A model generated the notes under the pieces. The model did not search any database. It saw nothing but the letters and a program-made list of their open reading frames with translations, and had not been told where the DNA came from. A stretch of DNA of 64,000 nucleotides, from the NCBI RefSeq assembly GCF_900106535.1, contig NZ_FNOH01000014.1, positions 62,001 through 126,000 on the forward strand. Direction: 5' to 3'. This document shows positions 34,389-43,063 of this stretch, one piece after another; the stretch's first letter is position 1, and every line of letters begins with the position of its first letter. The stretch is from Myxococcus xanthus. Its GTDB lineage: Bacteria; Myxococcota; Myxococcia; Myxococcales; Myxococcaceae. The translations under genes and the position numbers were made by a program.

Positions 34389-35759
34389 CTACAGGTCCAG
34401 CAGGCGCGCCTGGAACCCATTGCTCCCCGTCGAGGTGAGCAGCACCAGTTGGCCGTTGTGAACGAAGACCCGCTGGGCCGCGCCCGGGTAGTACGCCGCC
34501 GAGAGGATGTCGAACCGGTGGTTGAGCACCCGCAGCTGCGTCCTGTCTCCCACGGTGTCGATGAGGTAGAGGCGCTCACCGTGGAAGGCGATGTCCACGA
34601 ACGACAGGCCGATGCTGGTGCGGTACGTCAGGTCCGCCGTGTTGAAGAGGAGGCCACTCCCCGTCACGACCGCGGAGCCATCCGGCCACAGCCGCAGCGG
34701 CGCCCTCAGGTTGTAGGCACCATGGTAGGGCGAGTCGATTTCAGCGCCCAGCGTGCCCGCCTCCATGTCCACCTGCACCCGGTTCAGATCCTGTGGCGAG
34801 ACGCCGCTGTCGGCGAAGTAGATGGTGTTGTTCGCCTCCGAGAACAGCAGGCTCACCGCACTGTTCCTCCAGTCCGCCGCCGCGACCCGAGCGCCCGTGG
34901 CCCGCTGATAAAGCGCATGCGTACCCCAAGCCCCGGAGCCATCAATGGTAAACAGGTATCGGTCCGCCACCACCATGCGCGACACCGACGCAGGCGCCGC
35001 GGCGAAGAAGCGGGCCGTGCCCCCCTCCGTCGAAGTGAAGGCGTCGATACGCCCTCCCGTGTAGGCCAGGTATGCGGTCTGACCGTCCGAAGCGACCGCC
35101 ATCGATGTCGCATCACCCGTCCCGACGTAGGCGGACAGGAAGCTCCGGGTCGTCAGGTCGAGTCGACGGATACGATTCGCGTTGCCGTCCAGGAAGTGGA
35201 TGACGCCATCGTGCGTCAGCGTCGCGTCCTGGTAGGAGAAGGCGAACTCGGCCCCGCCCAGCACGACGCCCGCATCCGGGTCCACGCCGCCATCACTGCC
35301 ACCATCCGGAGTGGGCTCACCGGTCTCCAGTTCGCCCGTGATGTCGATGCCACCATTGGTCGTGCCCGGGCAGTTGACCGGGTTGCGCTGCAGCACGAGG
35401 CCCGCCGAAACCACCTCGCCGGCCACGACGTCGACCACAGCGCTGCCCGCGTACACCTCCAGCATGGACGCGTTATACGCAATCACACGCACTGCCCGAC
35501 CGGCTCCCGCAGGCACCTCGGACACCTGCCCCCGGATGGCCGTGCCGTCCACGTGAAGCGGAACAGGCCCGATGACAGGCATGCCCAGGCCGGAAACAAC
35601 GGCATCGGCGGACACGACGCCGCAGACATCCCCCGCCAGGGAGATTTCCATTCGGACGGACTCGGTTTCACCTGCGTTCTCGGACGATCCCTCGCTGTTG
35701 CAAGCCGCCACCAGCGCGCAGGCCGCCCACATCAGCCCAACTCGACTCAGAATTCTCAT
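34389..35759 (-). CDS. Secreted lipoprotein with beta-propeller-like repeats, unknown function
   Basis: 456 aa from ATG 35759. The signal peptide ends in a lipobox, ALVAACNSE. Residues 25-140 look like an Ig-like beta domain (GPVPLHVDGTAIRGQVSEVP). A Gly/Asp-rich hinge (PDGGSDGGVDPDAG) follows, then about 290 residues of repeated 'DG..iyf.D......i...d' units (DGVIHFLDGNANRIRRLDL, SDGQTAYLAYTGGRIDAF, LFSEANNTIYFADSGV) suggestive of a propeller. No enzyme motif was found. It belongs to the many myxobacterial envelope lipoproteins. Confidence 0.7.
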   Translation of the reverse strand: MRILSRVGLMWAACALVAACNSEGSSENAGETESVRMEISLAGDVCGVVSADAVVSGLGMPVIGPVPLHVDGTAIRGQVSEVPAGAGRAVRVIAYNASMLEVYAGSAVVDVVAGEVVSAGLVLQRNPVNCPGTTNGGIDITGELETGEPTPDGGSDGGVDPDAGVVLGGAEFAFSYQDATLTHDGVIHFLDGNANRIRRLDLTTRSFLSAYVGTGDATSMAVASDGQTAYLAYTGGRIDAFTSTEGGTARFFAAAPASVSRMVVADRYLFTIDGSGAWGTHALYQRATGARVAAADWRNSAVSLLFSEANNTIYFADSGVSPQDLNRVQVDMEAGTLGAEIDSPYHGAYNLRAPLRLWPDGSAVVTGSGLLFNTADLTYRTSIGLSFVDIAFHGERLYLIDTVGDRTQLRVLNHRFDILSAAYYPGAAQRVFVHNGQLVLLTSTGSNGFQARLLDL

Positions 35760-36144
35760 GAATGTTCCCCCTCCGCGCGGGCCCAATACGACAAGTGCGA
35801 CTCCCACGCAATGCGTTGCAAACGTGGACTCGGAACTCCCGAGCCCACGGTCACGCAATGACGGCAGCCCCTGCAAAGCCTGACACACCCATTGAATTCG
35901 CGGCGACCGCCGATGCGCTGGGACGCAAGAAAGCGTGCCACGCATTAGCAATGGGTCACGACGACCTCATGCATTCATTGATGCAAGGCCACTGCGGACA
36001 TTGCCCGCGCAACTCCATGAATGCGATTCGCGTCACGCCCCCTGGCACACGTCTGTCTGCAGTAGGAACTCCCCTGAGCCATCGCTCCTCCCGCCGCTAC
36101 AGTCGCTTCGAACGGCGGCGGGCACTGAAACGGCGACGCCACGG
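35760..36144. other. Gene-free stretch between two leftward genes
   Basis: No open frame here has codon bias or recognisable motifs on either strand. It holds an AT-richer part at about 35930-36010 with a small inverted repeat, TGCAT (35970-35974) and ATGCA (35981-35985), close enough to be part of the promoter region of the lipoprotein at 34389-35759. The right end is the hairpin at 36145-36164. Nothing else was seen. Confidence 0.5.
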
Positions 36145-36164
36145 CCCGCTCCGGCAAGAGCGGG
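36145..36164 (-). terminator. Hairpin downstream of the 190-aa protein gene
   Basis: CCCGCTC (36145-36151) and GAGCGGG (36158-36164) are perfect arms around a 6-nt loop, beginning 24 nt past the stop of the leftward gene at 36189. No T run follows. It is a plausible terminator in a GC-rich genome. Confidence 0.4.
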
Positions 36165-36188
36165 AACGCAGGGTGTGCCCATTCCGGA

Positions 36189-36761
36189 CTACTCCCACTG
36201 CTTCGCGATGTCCGCCTGAGTCGGCTGCGCAGGTGGCGGAACGTAGTAGCGCGCCGGGTGGTAATCCCTGTCCGACCAGGTCACCTTCTTCCCGAACTCG
36301 CCCACCGCGCCACGAACCTGGCCGACCGGATACTGACGCTCACGCCCGTCCGTGAAGGCCTCGGCGACACGCCCATCCTTGAAGACGGCCCGGTAGATGA
36401 GCGTCGCCTCGTGGCACCGAATGCCCGTGTAGATGCGCTCGTAGCGGACACCGTCGGTACGGAGCAGGTGATACTCCAGCTTGTTGTACTTCTGGCCCGG
36501 CTCGAAACGCCCCTTGCTGCACCGAGCCACCACCTCCGAGACTTCCTTCAAGAACGCCCGCGAATTGGCCGCCGCTTCCGGAATCAGCCCAGGGGAATGC
36601 GTGGGATTCATCCTCTCGATGGCCGCGTCGATGCTCTCATTGAGCAGCTTCGCCAGCGTCGGACTCGAGATGTTCCCTGGCTCCGCGGGTGGCGACAGGT
36701 ACGGGGACAAGAAGATGTAGGCGCCCACGCCGATGGCACCCGCGCCCCAGCCCAGCAGCAT
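36189..36761 (-). CDS. Uncharacterised protein with one N-terminal membrane helix
   Basis: 190 aa. ATG 36761 opens a hydrophobic segment (LLGWGAGAIGVGAYIFLSPY). In-frame codons just upstream read KPGKI, so translation could begin slightly earlier at a non-ATG codon, but no ATG or GTG is available there. The soluble part is mixed alpha/beta, with two Cys (VVARCSKGRF, YTGIRCHEATLIYRAVFKDG) that could pair outside the cytoplasm. No family was recognised. It is flanked by a hairpin 3' and about 125 bp 5'. Confidence 0.6.
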   Translation of the reverse strand: MLLGWGAGAIGVGAYIFLSPYLSPPAEPGNISSPTLAKLLNESIDAAIERMNPTHSPGLIPEAAANSRAFLKEVSEVVARCSKGRFEPGQKYNKLEYHLLRTDGVRYERIYTGIRCHEATLIYRAVFKDGRVAEAFTDGRERQYPVGQVRGAVGEFGKKVTWSDRDYHPARYYVPPPAQPTQADIAKQWE

Positions 36762-36886
36762 GATTTTTCCAGGTTTGATTTGCGTCCCCCTTTGCCGTGT
36801 TGCTCCTCAGCTATCACAGAACAGACAGCCCAGGCACGAGGCGGCATGAATGCCACCTCCTGACTGACGCACGCGCTATCAGCCTC

Positions 36887-38392
36887 TCAAAGCGAGACAC
36901 CGTAGAGCGCGCCGTACTTCTCCTTCAGGTACGCCAGGAAGTCCGTGTCGGTGAGCCCCTGCCCCGTCACCTGCTTCACGCGCTCCTCCGCGGAGTGGCG
37001 GAAGCCATGCTGGTGCACATGTGTGCGCAGCCAGTCACGCAGGGGCAGCAACTCCCCCCGGCCCAGGTGCGCCTCCAACTCCGGCAGGTCGCGCTTCGCG
37101 GCGCGGTAGAGCGACGCGGCGTACAGGTTGCCCAGCGAATACGTGGGGAAGTAGCCCAGCTCGCCCCAGGCCCAGTGGATGTCCTGGAGCACGCCCTGCG
37201 TGTCGTCCGGCGGCGTGATGCCCAGGTACTTTTCCATGCGTGCGTTCCACGCGGCGGGCAGGTCCTCCACCGGCAGCTCGTCGCGCACCAGGAGCAGCTC
37301 CAGCTCGTAGCGCAGCGCGATGTGCAGATTGTACGTCACCTCGTCCGACTCGATGCGGATGAGCGACGGCCCCACCGCATTCACCGCGGCGTGGAAGGTC
37401 TCCAGGTCGGTGCCGGACAGCGCCTCCGGGAAGGCGGCGCGCAGCACGGGGAAGTAATGCCGCCAGAACGGCAGGCCGCGGCCCACCATGTTCTCCCACA
37501 GGCGTGACTGCGACTCGTGCAGTCCCATGGAAGGCGCGGCGGCCAGTGGGGTGCGGTAGAGCTCGGGAGCGAAGCCCTGCTCATACAGGCCGTGGCCGGC
37601 TTCGTGGATGGTGCTGAAGATGGACGGGAACGGCGTGGCCGTGTCCACGTGCGTGGTGAGCCGCACGTCCAACGGGTGCGTGCCCCCTGTGAAGGGGTGG
37701 ATGCTCAGGTCCTGCCGGCCCGCCTCCAAATCGAACCCGATGTCCTTCAACAGCCGCAGGGTGAAGGCCCACTGCGTGTCCTTGTCGTAGTGACGGCCCA
37801 TCAGGAAGGGCGCCACCGGCCGGCTCACCGCGGTGAGCTTGCCCACCATGGGGATGAGGTGCTCGCGCAGCGCCGACAGCACCGGCGTCAGGCGCGCCAC
37901 GCGCATGCCCGGCTCATGGCCTTCCAGCAGCGCGTCATAACGCTCCCCGTCATGCCCATACGCGTCCGCCTGCTCCCGGCGCAGCGACAGCAGGCGCTGG
38001 AGCGCGGGCTGGAAGACGGTGAAGCGCCTTGCCTGCCGGGCTTCCCGCCAGGCCTGGATGGCGTCGCTGATGGCTCCCGCGAGCGCCCGCACCAGCGGCG
38101 CGGGGACGCGCACCTCCCGCTCCCGCTCCCGCGTCAGCACCGTCACCATGGCCCGGGCGTCGTCGGACAGGTCCGCCTGCGAGGCGGCCTGGGCCAGGGC
38201 CTCCCCCAGCCGGGGGTCCACCAGGCGCTCGTGGTGCAGCCCCTGCAGGGTGGAGAGCTGATGGGAGCGCGCGGGACCGGCCTTGGAGGGCAGGTACGTC
38301 TCCATGTCCCACGTGGCCAGGCCGATGAGGCCCTGAAGGTCGCGAAGTTCCTGCATCCGGGTCAGCAGCCAGGTATCCATGCCCGGATTCAT
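36887..38392 (-). CDS. M32 family metallocarboxypeptidase (carboxypeptidase Taq type)
   Basis: 501 aa. The zinc motif HEAGH (263-267) sits in FSTIHEAGHGLYEQG. M32 companions are present: IHPFTGGTHPLDVRLTTHVD (the HPF and DxRxT motifs just before the zinc site) and GLHESQSRLWENMVGRG (the HES/GLHE motif carrying the third ligand region). The all-helical length of about 500 residues matches the family. The start may be M1 or M5 (MDTWLL). It removes C-terminal residues from peptides in the cytosol. It is divergent from the gene at 38451. Confidence 0.93.
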   Translation of the reverse strand: MNPGMDTWLLTRMQELRDLQGLIGLATWDMETYLPSKAGPARSHQLSTLQGLHHERLVDPRLGEALAQAASQADLSDDARAMVTVLTREREREVRVPAPLVRALAGAISDAIQAWREARQARRFTVFQPALQRLLSLRREQADAYGHDGERYDALLEGHEPGMRVARLTPVLSALREHLIPMVGKLTAVSRPVAPFLMGRHYDKDTQWAFTLRLLKDIGFDLEAGRQDLSIHPFTGGTHPLDVRLTTHVDTATPFPSIFSTIHEAGHGLYEQGFAPELYRTPLAAAPSMGLHESQSRLWENMVGRGLPFWRHYFPVLRAAFPEALSGTDLETFHAAVNAVGPSLIRIESDEVTYNLHIALRYELELLLVRDELPVEDLPAAWNARMEKYLGITPPDDTQGVLQDIHWAWGELGYFPTYSLGNLYAASLYRAAKRDLPELEAHLGRGELLPLRDWLRTHVHQHGFRHSAEERVKQVTGQGLTDTDFLAYLKEKYGALYGVSL

Positions 38393-38450
38393 AGCCCGCT
38401 TCGCGCCGCACTATCGCGAAAGACGCACTCGGGAGTATGAGGGCTGCGCG

Positions 38451-38993
38451 ATGGCCAACGTCATTCAGTTCTTCATGTCCCCCGACGACGAACTCGCCTT
38501 CTTCCGCTTCCTGGAGCGCTTCGTCCTGGAGGTGTACCCCCGGCGCGTCCCACAGGATTGGGAGACCTTCCGCGCGAACACGGAGAACCTGGAGCGGCTG
38601 CCCCCGGAGGACCTCTACATGGTGGCCTCCGAGCTGGGCGCGGCCATCGTCGACAAGGTGAAGCGCGGCCCGGACAAGGGCTACTGGCGCATCGACGAGG
38701 TGCGCTCGCCCGTCATCTTCATGGAGCGCTGTCGCACCAACGAAGAGGGCGAGCTGCTCAGCGGCAAGATGTGGGCGGAGCTGGACATCACCGCGCAGAC
38801 GGGCCGGAAGAACGCGGCGCCCGACAAGTTCCGGAGCCTGTTCCTCGAGGTCGAGGAGTACATCAAGAAGACGTACCGCAAGGGCGATCCCAAGGGCTTC
38901 TTCGTGGGCCCCAAGACGGCGCGGCTCTGCAAGGAAGGGCTCGTGCTGCGCGACTCCGCCTTCCGCGGTGGCACGGTGTTGCCCTACAAGTAG
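38451..38993 (+). CDS. Conserved-looking protein of unknown function
   Basis: 180 aa from ATG 38451. Mixed alpha/beta with high charge: IQFFMSPDDELAFFRFLERF, LERLPPEDLYMVASELGAA, SPVIFMERCRTNEEGELLSG, FVGPKTARLCKEGLVLRDSA. No known family was recognised. The coding frame is clean and its codon use matches the neighbours. It stands alone between an M32 peptidase (divergent) and a convergent histidine kinase (10 bp from its stop). Confidence 0.65.
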   Translation: MANVIQFFMSPDDELAFFRFLERFVLEVYPRRVPQDWETFRANTENLERLPPEDLYMVASELGAAIVDKVKRGPDKGYWRIDEVRSPVIFMERCRTNEEGELLSGKMWAELDITAQTGRKNAAPDKFRSLFLEVEEYIKKTYRKGDPKGFFVGPKTARLCKEGLVLRDSAFRGGTVLPYK

Positions 38994-39003
38994 CCGCGGC
39001 GCC

Positions 39004-40338
39004 TCAGGGCAGGGCCACGGGCAGGGTGAAGGAGAAGGTGCTCCCCTGCCCTTCGTGGCTCTCCACGTTGAGCGTCCCGCCGTGCGCGGCCACCAGACTC
39101 CAGGCGATGCTCAGCCCCAGCCCCGTGCCGCGTCCCGGTGAATGGCTGGCCCGCCAGAAGCGCTCGAAGAGGTGCGGTGCGTCCTCGGCGGGGATGCCGG
39201 GCCCGGAGTCCTTCACGAAGACGCACACCTTCGCCCCCTCCACCAAGCGGGCCCGTACCTCAATGACGCCGCCAGGGGGCGTGAACTTGATGGCGTTGCT
39301 CACCAGGTTGGCCAGCACCTGGAGGATTCGCTCGCGGTCGGCGAGCACCGGCGGCAGCTCGGGCGCCTGCGCCACCGTCAGGACCTGCCCCTTCTCCAGC
39401 GCGAGCGGCCGGAGCACCTCCAGCGACTGCGCCAGCAAGGCGTCCACGGGAAGGGGCTGGAGCGTCAGGGGAATGGGCATGCCGCGCAGACGCGCCCGGT
39501 CCAGCAGGTTGCCGATGAGGCTGCTCATCTGCTGCTCGGCGAGGACGATGTTCTCCAGGTAGCGGCGCCGGCGGTGTTCCTTCTCCGGCGCCGTGCCCGC
39601 ATTCAGAATCATCTCCGCGTTCATCCGCACCGCGAGCAGCGGCGTCTTGATGTCATGGGAGACGACGGTGAGCAGCTCGTCGCGCCAGCGCACGGCCTCC
39701 TGGGCCTGAAAGAACAGCGCCTCCGCGCGCTCACGCCGGCGAACTTCGCGGCGCAGGACATGCTCCTTCGGCAGGGCCACGGCCAGAAGGTTCGCCACCG
39801 CGTCCAGCAGCACCAGCCCGTCCTCCCCCAGCCCCACCGACTCCACGTGGAGCACGCCCAGGACGCCTTCCTTCGCCACCAGCGGCAGGGTGACCACCCC
39901 GGGAACCCGGGCCGGTTCCGCCTTGAACACGCCCTCGATGACGTCACGCCCTTGCAGCGTCACACGCTCCAGGCCCACGAGGTACGCGTACGCGGAGGCG
40001 GCATGCGCCACGGCCTGGGACGGAGGGGACTCCATGCCCACGGACGAATGCCACGCCATCAGGCAGGGCCGCTCCGGAACGGGCACTCCGGACGCATCCA
40101 CCCCCTCCAGCAGAAGCGCGACGCGGACCGGCAGCCATCGGGAAAGGCGGTCCACCAGCGCGGGAAAGCTGGCCGCGACACCCTCGGAAGCGCAGAGCAG
40201 CTGGCCTACCTCATGGAGCTGCGCCAGATGGCGGTGGGCCTGCCCCCGCTTTCGCCAGGCGCGACGGGGCCGCCGGCGGGAGGCTGGGACGTCCGGGTGG
40301 GCGGAGTCATCCCCCGCTGGGCTCCGCGGCGCCTTCAT
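39004..40338 (-). CDS. Cytosolic GAF-domain sensor histidine kinase
   Basis: 444 aa with no transmembrane helix. A basic N-terminus is followed by a GAF-like sensor at about 40-205 (LPVRVALLLEGVDASG; VVTLPLVAKEGVLGVLHVES). The HisKA box is VVSHDIKTPLLAVRMNAEM. The HATPase motifs are N (VLANLVSNAIKFTPPG), G1 (VKDSGPGIP), F (HLFERFWRASHSPGRG) and G2 (GTGLGLSIAWSL). Its ATG overlaps the stop of the upstream 138-aa gene by 4 nt. No response regulator is adjacent, so it is an orphan kinase, common in myxobacteria. The ligand is unknown. Confidence 0.9.
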   Translation of the reverse strand: MKAPRSPAGDDSAHPDVPASRRRPRRAWRKRGQAHRHLAQLHEVGQLLCASEGVAASFPALVDRLSRWLPVRVALLLEGVDASGVPVPERPCLMAWHSSVGMESPPSQAVAHAASAYAYLVGLERVTLQGRDVIEGVFKAEPARVPGVVTLPLVAKEGVLGVLHVESVGLGEDGLVLLDAVANLLAVALPKEHVLRREVRRRERAEALFFQAQEAVRWRDELLTVVSHDIKTPLLAVRMNAEMILNAGTAPEKEHRRRRYLENIVLAEQQMSSLIGNLLDRARLRGMPIPLTLQPLPVDALLAQSLEVLRPLALEKGQVLTVAQAPELPPVLADRERILQVLANLVSNAIKFTPPGGVIEVRARLVEGAKVCVFVKDSGPGIPAEDAPHLFERFWRASHSPGRGTGLGLSIAWSLVAAHGGTLNVESHEGQGSTFSFTLPVALP

Positions 40339-40751
40339 CGGGGGGGCCTCGTCCCTTCCACGGCCAGCAGCTCCTCACGGAGCGCGGCGGAGAGGACCTC
40401 GCCCGTCAGCGCCCCGAGGACGCGCAGCCACTCCTCGACCAGGACCACCAGCGACTCCTCCAGCCGTTCCGGGTCGAATTCAGCCACGACCGGATGCAGC
40501 CCCTCGAAGCGAAGACCCTCCGATGTGACGACGAGCGCCGACAAGTGAGGATGGGCCTGGACCACCCGCTGGAGCACCCGCTCCAGGATGACCACCAGGG
40601 TGACCTCCCCCAGGGCCGAACGGCCACGGCGCCACAGCGCCTGAAAGCCACGCTCGAACAGGTCCAACAGCGCGGGAGAGGATGGGCGCGGCAGCTGGCA
40701 TTGACGCCAGGCACGCACGACCTCGTGAGGTAGGGGGTGCCGCTCTGACAT
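40335..40751 (-). CDS. Small protein translationally coupled to the GAF histidine kinase, unknown function
   Basis: 138 aa, helical with a short beta segment (LSALVVTSEGLRFEGLHPVV). A regular acidic tail resembles a dimer helix (PERLEESLVVLVEEWLRVL). Stop and start overlap as ATGA with the kinase gene. No family was recognised. The arrangement suggests an accessory subunit or input module for the kinase; that is inference from the 4-nt overlap alone. Confidence 0.6.
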   Translation of the reverse strand: MSERHPLPHEVVRAWRQCQLPRPSSPALLDLFERGFQALWRRGRSALGEVTLVVILERVLQRVVQAHPHLSALVVTSEGLRFEGLHPVVAEFDPERLEESLVVLVEEWLRVLGALTGEVLSAALREELLAVEGTRPPR

Positions 40752-40800
40752 GCAGTGGGCCGGCTGCGGTGCGACGCGGAAAGCCCCCTTCGCTTAATGA

Positions 40801-40833
40801 AGCCCCTGGCGAAAGTCCATTCGCCCAGGGGCT
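40801..40833 (-). terminator. Terminator hairpin after the release factor 3 gene
   Basis: AGCCCCTGGCGAA (40801-40813) and TTCGCCCAGGGGCT (40820-40833) pair with a single bulged base around a short loop. It begins 23 nt beyond the leftward prfC stop (40856), and a weak CTTC/TTAA follows on that strand. This is a good intrinsic-terminator-like structure. Confidence 0.6.
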
Positions 40834-40855
40834 GGTACTACCCGGCCGGCGGGCC

Positions 40856-42481
40856 TCAGCCGCCCGAAGCCAGGGGGGTGGCCTGCCGCAACTGCGGGGC
40901 CTCCGAGACGAACTTCAGCTCCGGGTGCTTGTCCTCGGCGTGCTGGAGCGCCCAGTCATCCCGGAAGAGCACCAGGGGCAGTCCGTCCCGGTCCTGCACC
41001 GTCTGACGGTTGCCTTCCCAGTCGAACGCCTTCGGGTCGAAGTTGGCGCCCACCACCCAGCGCGCATGGCTGAAGGGCAGCCGGTCCAGCGCGATCTTCG
41101 CGCCGTACTCGTGCTCCAGGCGGTACTGGAGGACCTCGAACTGGAGCGCGCCCACCACGCCGACGATGGGGTCCTTCATGCCCATCTGCAGCTGCTGGAA
41201 GATTTGCACCGTGCCCTCCTCGGAGAGCTGCTCCAGGCCCTTCTCCATCTGCTTGCGGCGGAGCGGATCCCGGCTGCGGACGACGGCGAAGAACTCCGGG
41301 CTGAAGCGCGGCACGCCCTCGAACTCCACGCCGGTGCCCTCCGCCAGCGTGTCGCCGATGCGGTACAGCCCCGGGTCGAACAGGCCGATGACGTCCCCAG
41401 GCCACGCGTCCTCGATGGAGGTGCGCTCGGCGGCCATGAACTGGCTCGGCTTGGCCAGACGGACGTCCTTGCCCAGGCGCGAGTGGAAGGCGCTCATGCC
41501 CTTCACGTACCGGCCGCTCACCACGCGCATGAAGGCGATGCGGTCGCGGTGCGCGGGGTCCATGTTCGCCTGAATCTTGAAGACGAAGCCGGCGAACTTC
41601 GGGTGGGTGGGCTCGCGCGGCCCCTGCGTCGTCAGGCGCGACGTGGGCGCGGGGGCCAGGTCCAGGAAGGCATCCAGGAACGGGCGCACGCCGAAGTTGG
41701 TCATCGCGCTGCCGAAGAACATGGGCGTGAGCTGCCCCGCATCGCTCTTCTCGCGGGTGAACTCGTCGCCGCCGATGTCCAGCAGCTCGATTTCCTCGTG
41801 CAGCTTCGCCAGCTCCGTCTCGGTGAGGACCGTCTTGATTTCATCCGAGTCGATGGCGACCGAGCGCTCGCTCACCTCGGACTCGCCGTGGGAACCCTCG
41901 GTGGAGAAGACGTGGACGACGCGGGCCTGCCGGTCATAGACGCCGCGGAAGTCCGGGCCCATGCCGATGGGCCAGTTCATCGGATAGGAGCGGATGCCGA
42001 GCACGTGCTCCAGCTCGTTCATCAACTCCAACGGCTCGCGGCCGTAGCGGTCCAGCTTGTTGACGAAGGTGAAGATGGGGATGCCCCGCAGGCGGCAGAC
42101 CTTGAAGAGCTTCTTGGTCTGCGGCTCCACACCCTTGGCGGCGTCGATGAGCATCACCGCCGCGTCCGCCGCGGCCAGGGTGCGGTAGGTGTCCTCGGAG
42201 AAGTCCTGGTGGCCCGGCGTGTCCAGCAGGTTCACCGAGTGGTCGCGGTAGCTGAACTGGAGGACGGACGAGGTGACGGAGATGCCGCGCTCCTTCTCCA
42301 GCTCCATCCAGTCGGACGTGGCATGCCGCCGCGCCCGCTTGGCCTTCACGCTTCCAGCCAGATGGATGGCGCCGCCGTAGAGCAGCAGCTTCTCGGTGAG
42401 GGTCGTCTTACCCGCGTCGGGGTGGGAGATGATCGCGAAGGTGCGCCGCCGGGCGACCTCCCTATGGAGCTCGTTCGTCAT
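40856..42481 (-). CDS. prfC: Peptide chain release factor 3 (GTPase)
   Basis: 541 aa from ATG 42481 (MTNELHREVARRRTF). GTPase motifs: G1 SHPDAGKTTL, G2 region ATSDWMELEKERGISVTSSV, G3 LLDTPGHQDFSEDT, G4 TFVNKLDRYGREP, and a G5 SAM region (FFGSAMTNFGVRPF). Domains II and III follow, with MKDPIVGVVGALQFEVLQYR, which is diagnostic for RF3 rather than EF-G. It recycles RF1/RF2 from the ribosome after peptide release. It stands alone between a terminator and RidA. Confidence 0.96.
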   Translation of the reverse strand: MTNELHREVARRRTFAIISHPDAGKTTLTEKLLLYGGAIHLAGSVKAKRARRHATSDWMELEKERGISVTSSVLQFSYRDHSVNLLDTPGHQDFSEDTYRTLAAADAAVMLIDAAKGVEPQTKKLFKVCRLRGIPIFTFVNKLDRYGREPLELMNELEHVLGIRSYPMNWPIGMGPDFRGVYDRQARVVHVFSTEGSHGESEVSERSVAIDSDEIKTVLTETELAKLHEEIELLDIGGDEFTREKSDAGQLTPMFFGSAMTNFGVRPFLDAFLDLAPAPTSRLTTQGPREPTHPKFAGFVFKIQANMDPAHRDRIAFMRVVSGRYVKGMSAFHSRLGKDVRLAKPSQFMAAERTSIEDAWPGDVIGLFDPGLYRIGDTLAEGTGVEFEGVPRFSPEFFAVVRSRDPLRRKQMEKGLEQLSEEGTVQIFQQLQMGMKDPIVGVVGALQFEVLQYRLEHEYGAKIALDRLPFSHARWVVGANFDPKAFDWEGNRQTVQDRDGLPLVLFRDDWALQHAEDKHPELKFVSEAPQLRQATPLASGG

Positions 42482-42595
42482 GACCCGGGGCCAACTATCA
42501 CGGGCGGTATTTCCTTGCAGCTTGCAAGCGGCGCTTGCCGGCCGGGCAGGGTCCCATGCAAGGCTGCCGACCCACACCTACCCTCGGAGCCCCCC

Positions 42596-42991
42596 ATGAA
42601 GCGCACCCAGCATTCGACTGGAACCCCGTGGGAGCCCCAGGTGGGCTACTCGCGCGCCGTGCGTGTGGGCCCCTTCGTCTCCGTGTCCGGGACGACAGCC
42701 ACCGATGCCCAGGGACACATCGTGGGCGTGGGGGACGCCTACCTGCAGGCCCGGCAGACGCTCCAGAACATCCAATCCGCCCTGGAGGCCCTGGGCGCCC
42801 GGCTGGAGGACGTGGTGCGCACTCGCATGTACGTCGTGGACATCCAGCAGTGGGAAGCGGTCGGCCGGGCGCATGGAGAGTTCTTCGCCCACATCCGCCC
42901 CGCCACGTCGATGGTGGAGGTCAGCCGCCTCATCTCCCCCGAAATCCTGGTGGAGATTGAAGCGGACGCCGTCGTCGCGGACGGCGTCTGA
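42596..42991 (+). CDS. RidA/YjgF family protein (enamine/imine deaminase type)
   Basis: 131 aa. The RidA outline is YSRAVRVGPFVSVSGTTATD, then GDAYLQARQTLQNIQSALEA, VVRTRMYVVDIQQWEAVGRA, and PATSMVEVSRLISPEILVEI. The last contains the conserved Arg of the active-site strand. The family hydrolyses reactive 2-aminoacrylate-type enamines or has related roles. The start ATG 42596 lies 115 bp from the divergent prfC. Confidence 0.92.
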   Translation: MKRTQHSTGTPWEPQVGYSRAVRVGPFVSVSGTTATDAQGHIVGVGDAYLQARQTLQNIQSALEALGARLEDVVRTRMYVVDIQQWEAVGRAHGEFFAHIRPATSMVEVSRLISPEILVEIEADAVVADGV

Positions 42992-43063
42992 AGGCGCGCT
43001 CCACAGTCCCTCAACACTTCTCCCGCAAGGTGGGTCCCTCAACGCAGCCGAGGGGGTCCTCAC

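Noticed and set aside
35762..36355. A 197-codon rightward frame between the lipoprotein and the 190-aa gene
   Set aside because: Arg/Ser/Pro-rich, no motif, no ribosome-binding site, and it overlaps the leftward gene at its 3' end.
40682..42991. A 769-codon rightward open frame spanning the release factor 3 gene
   Set aside because: Only its last 131 codons (RidA) are real. The rest is antisense to prfC and lacks any motif.
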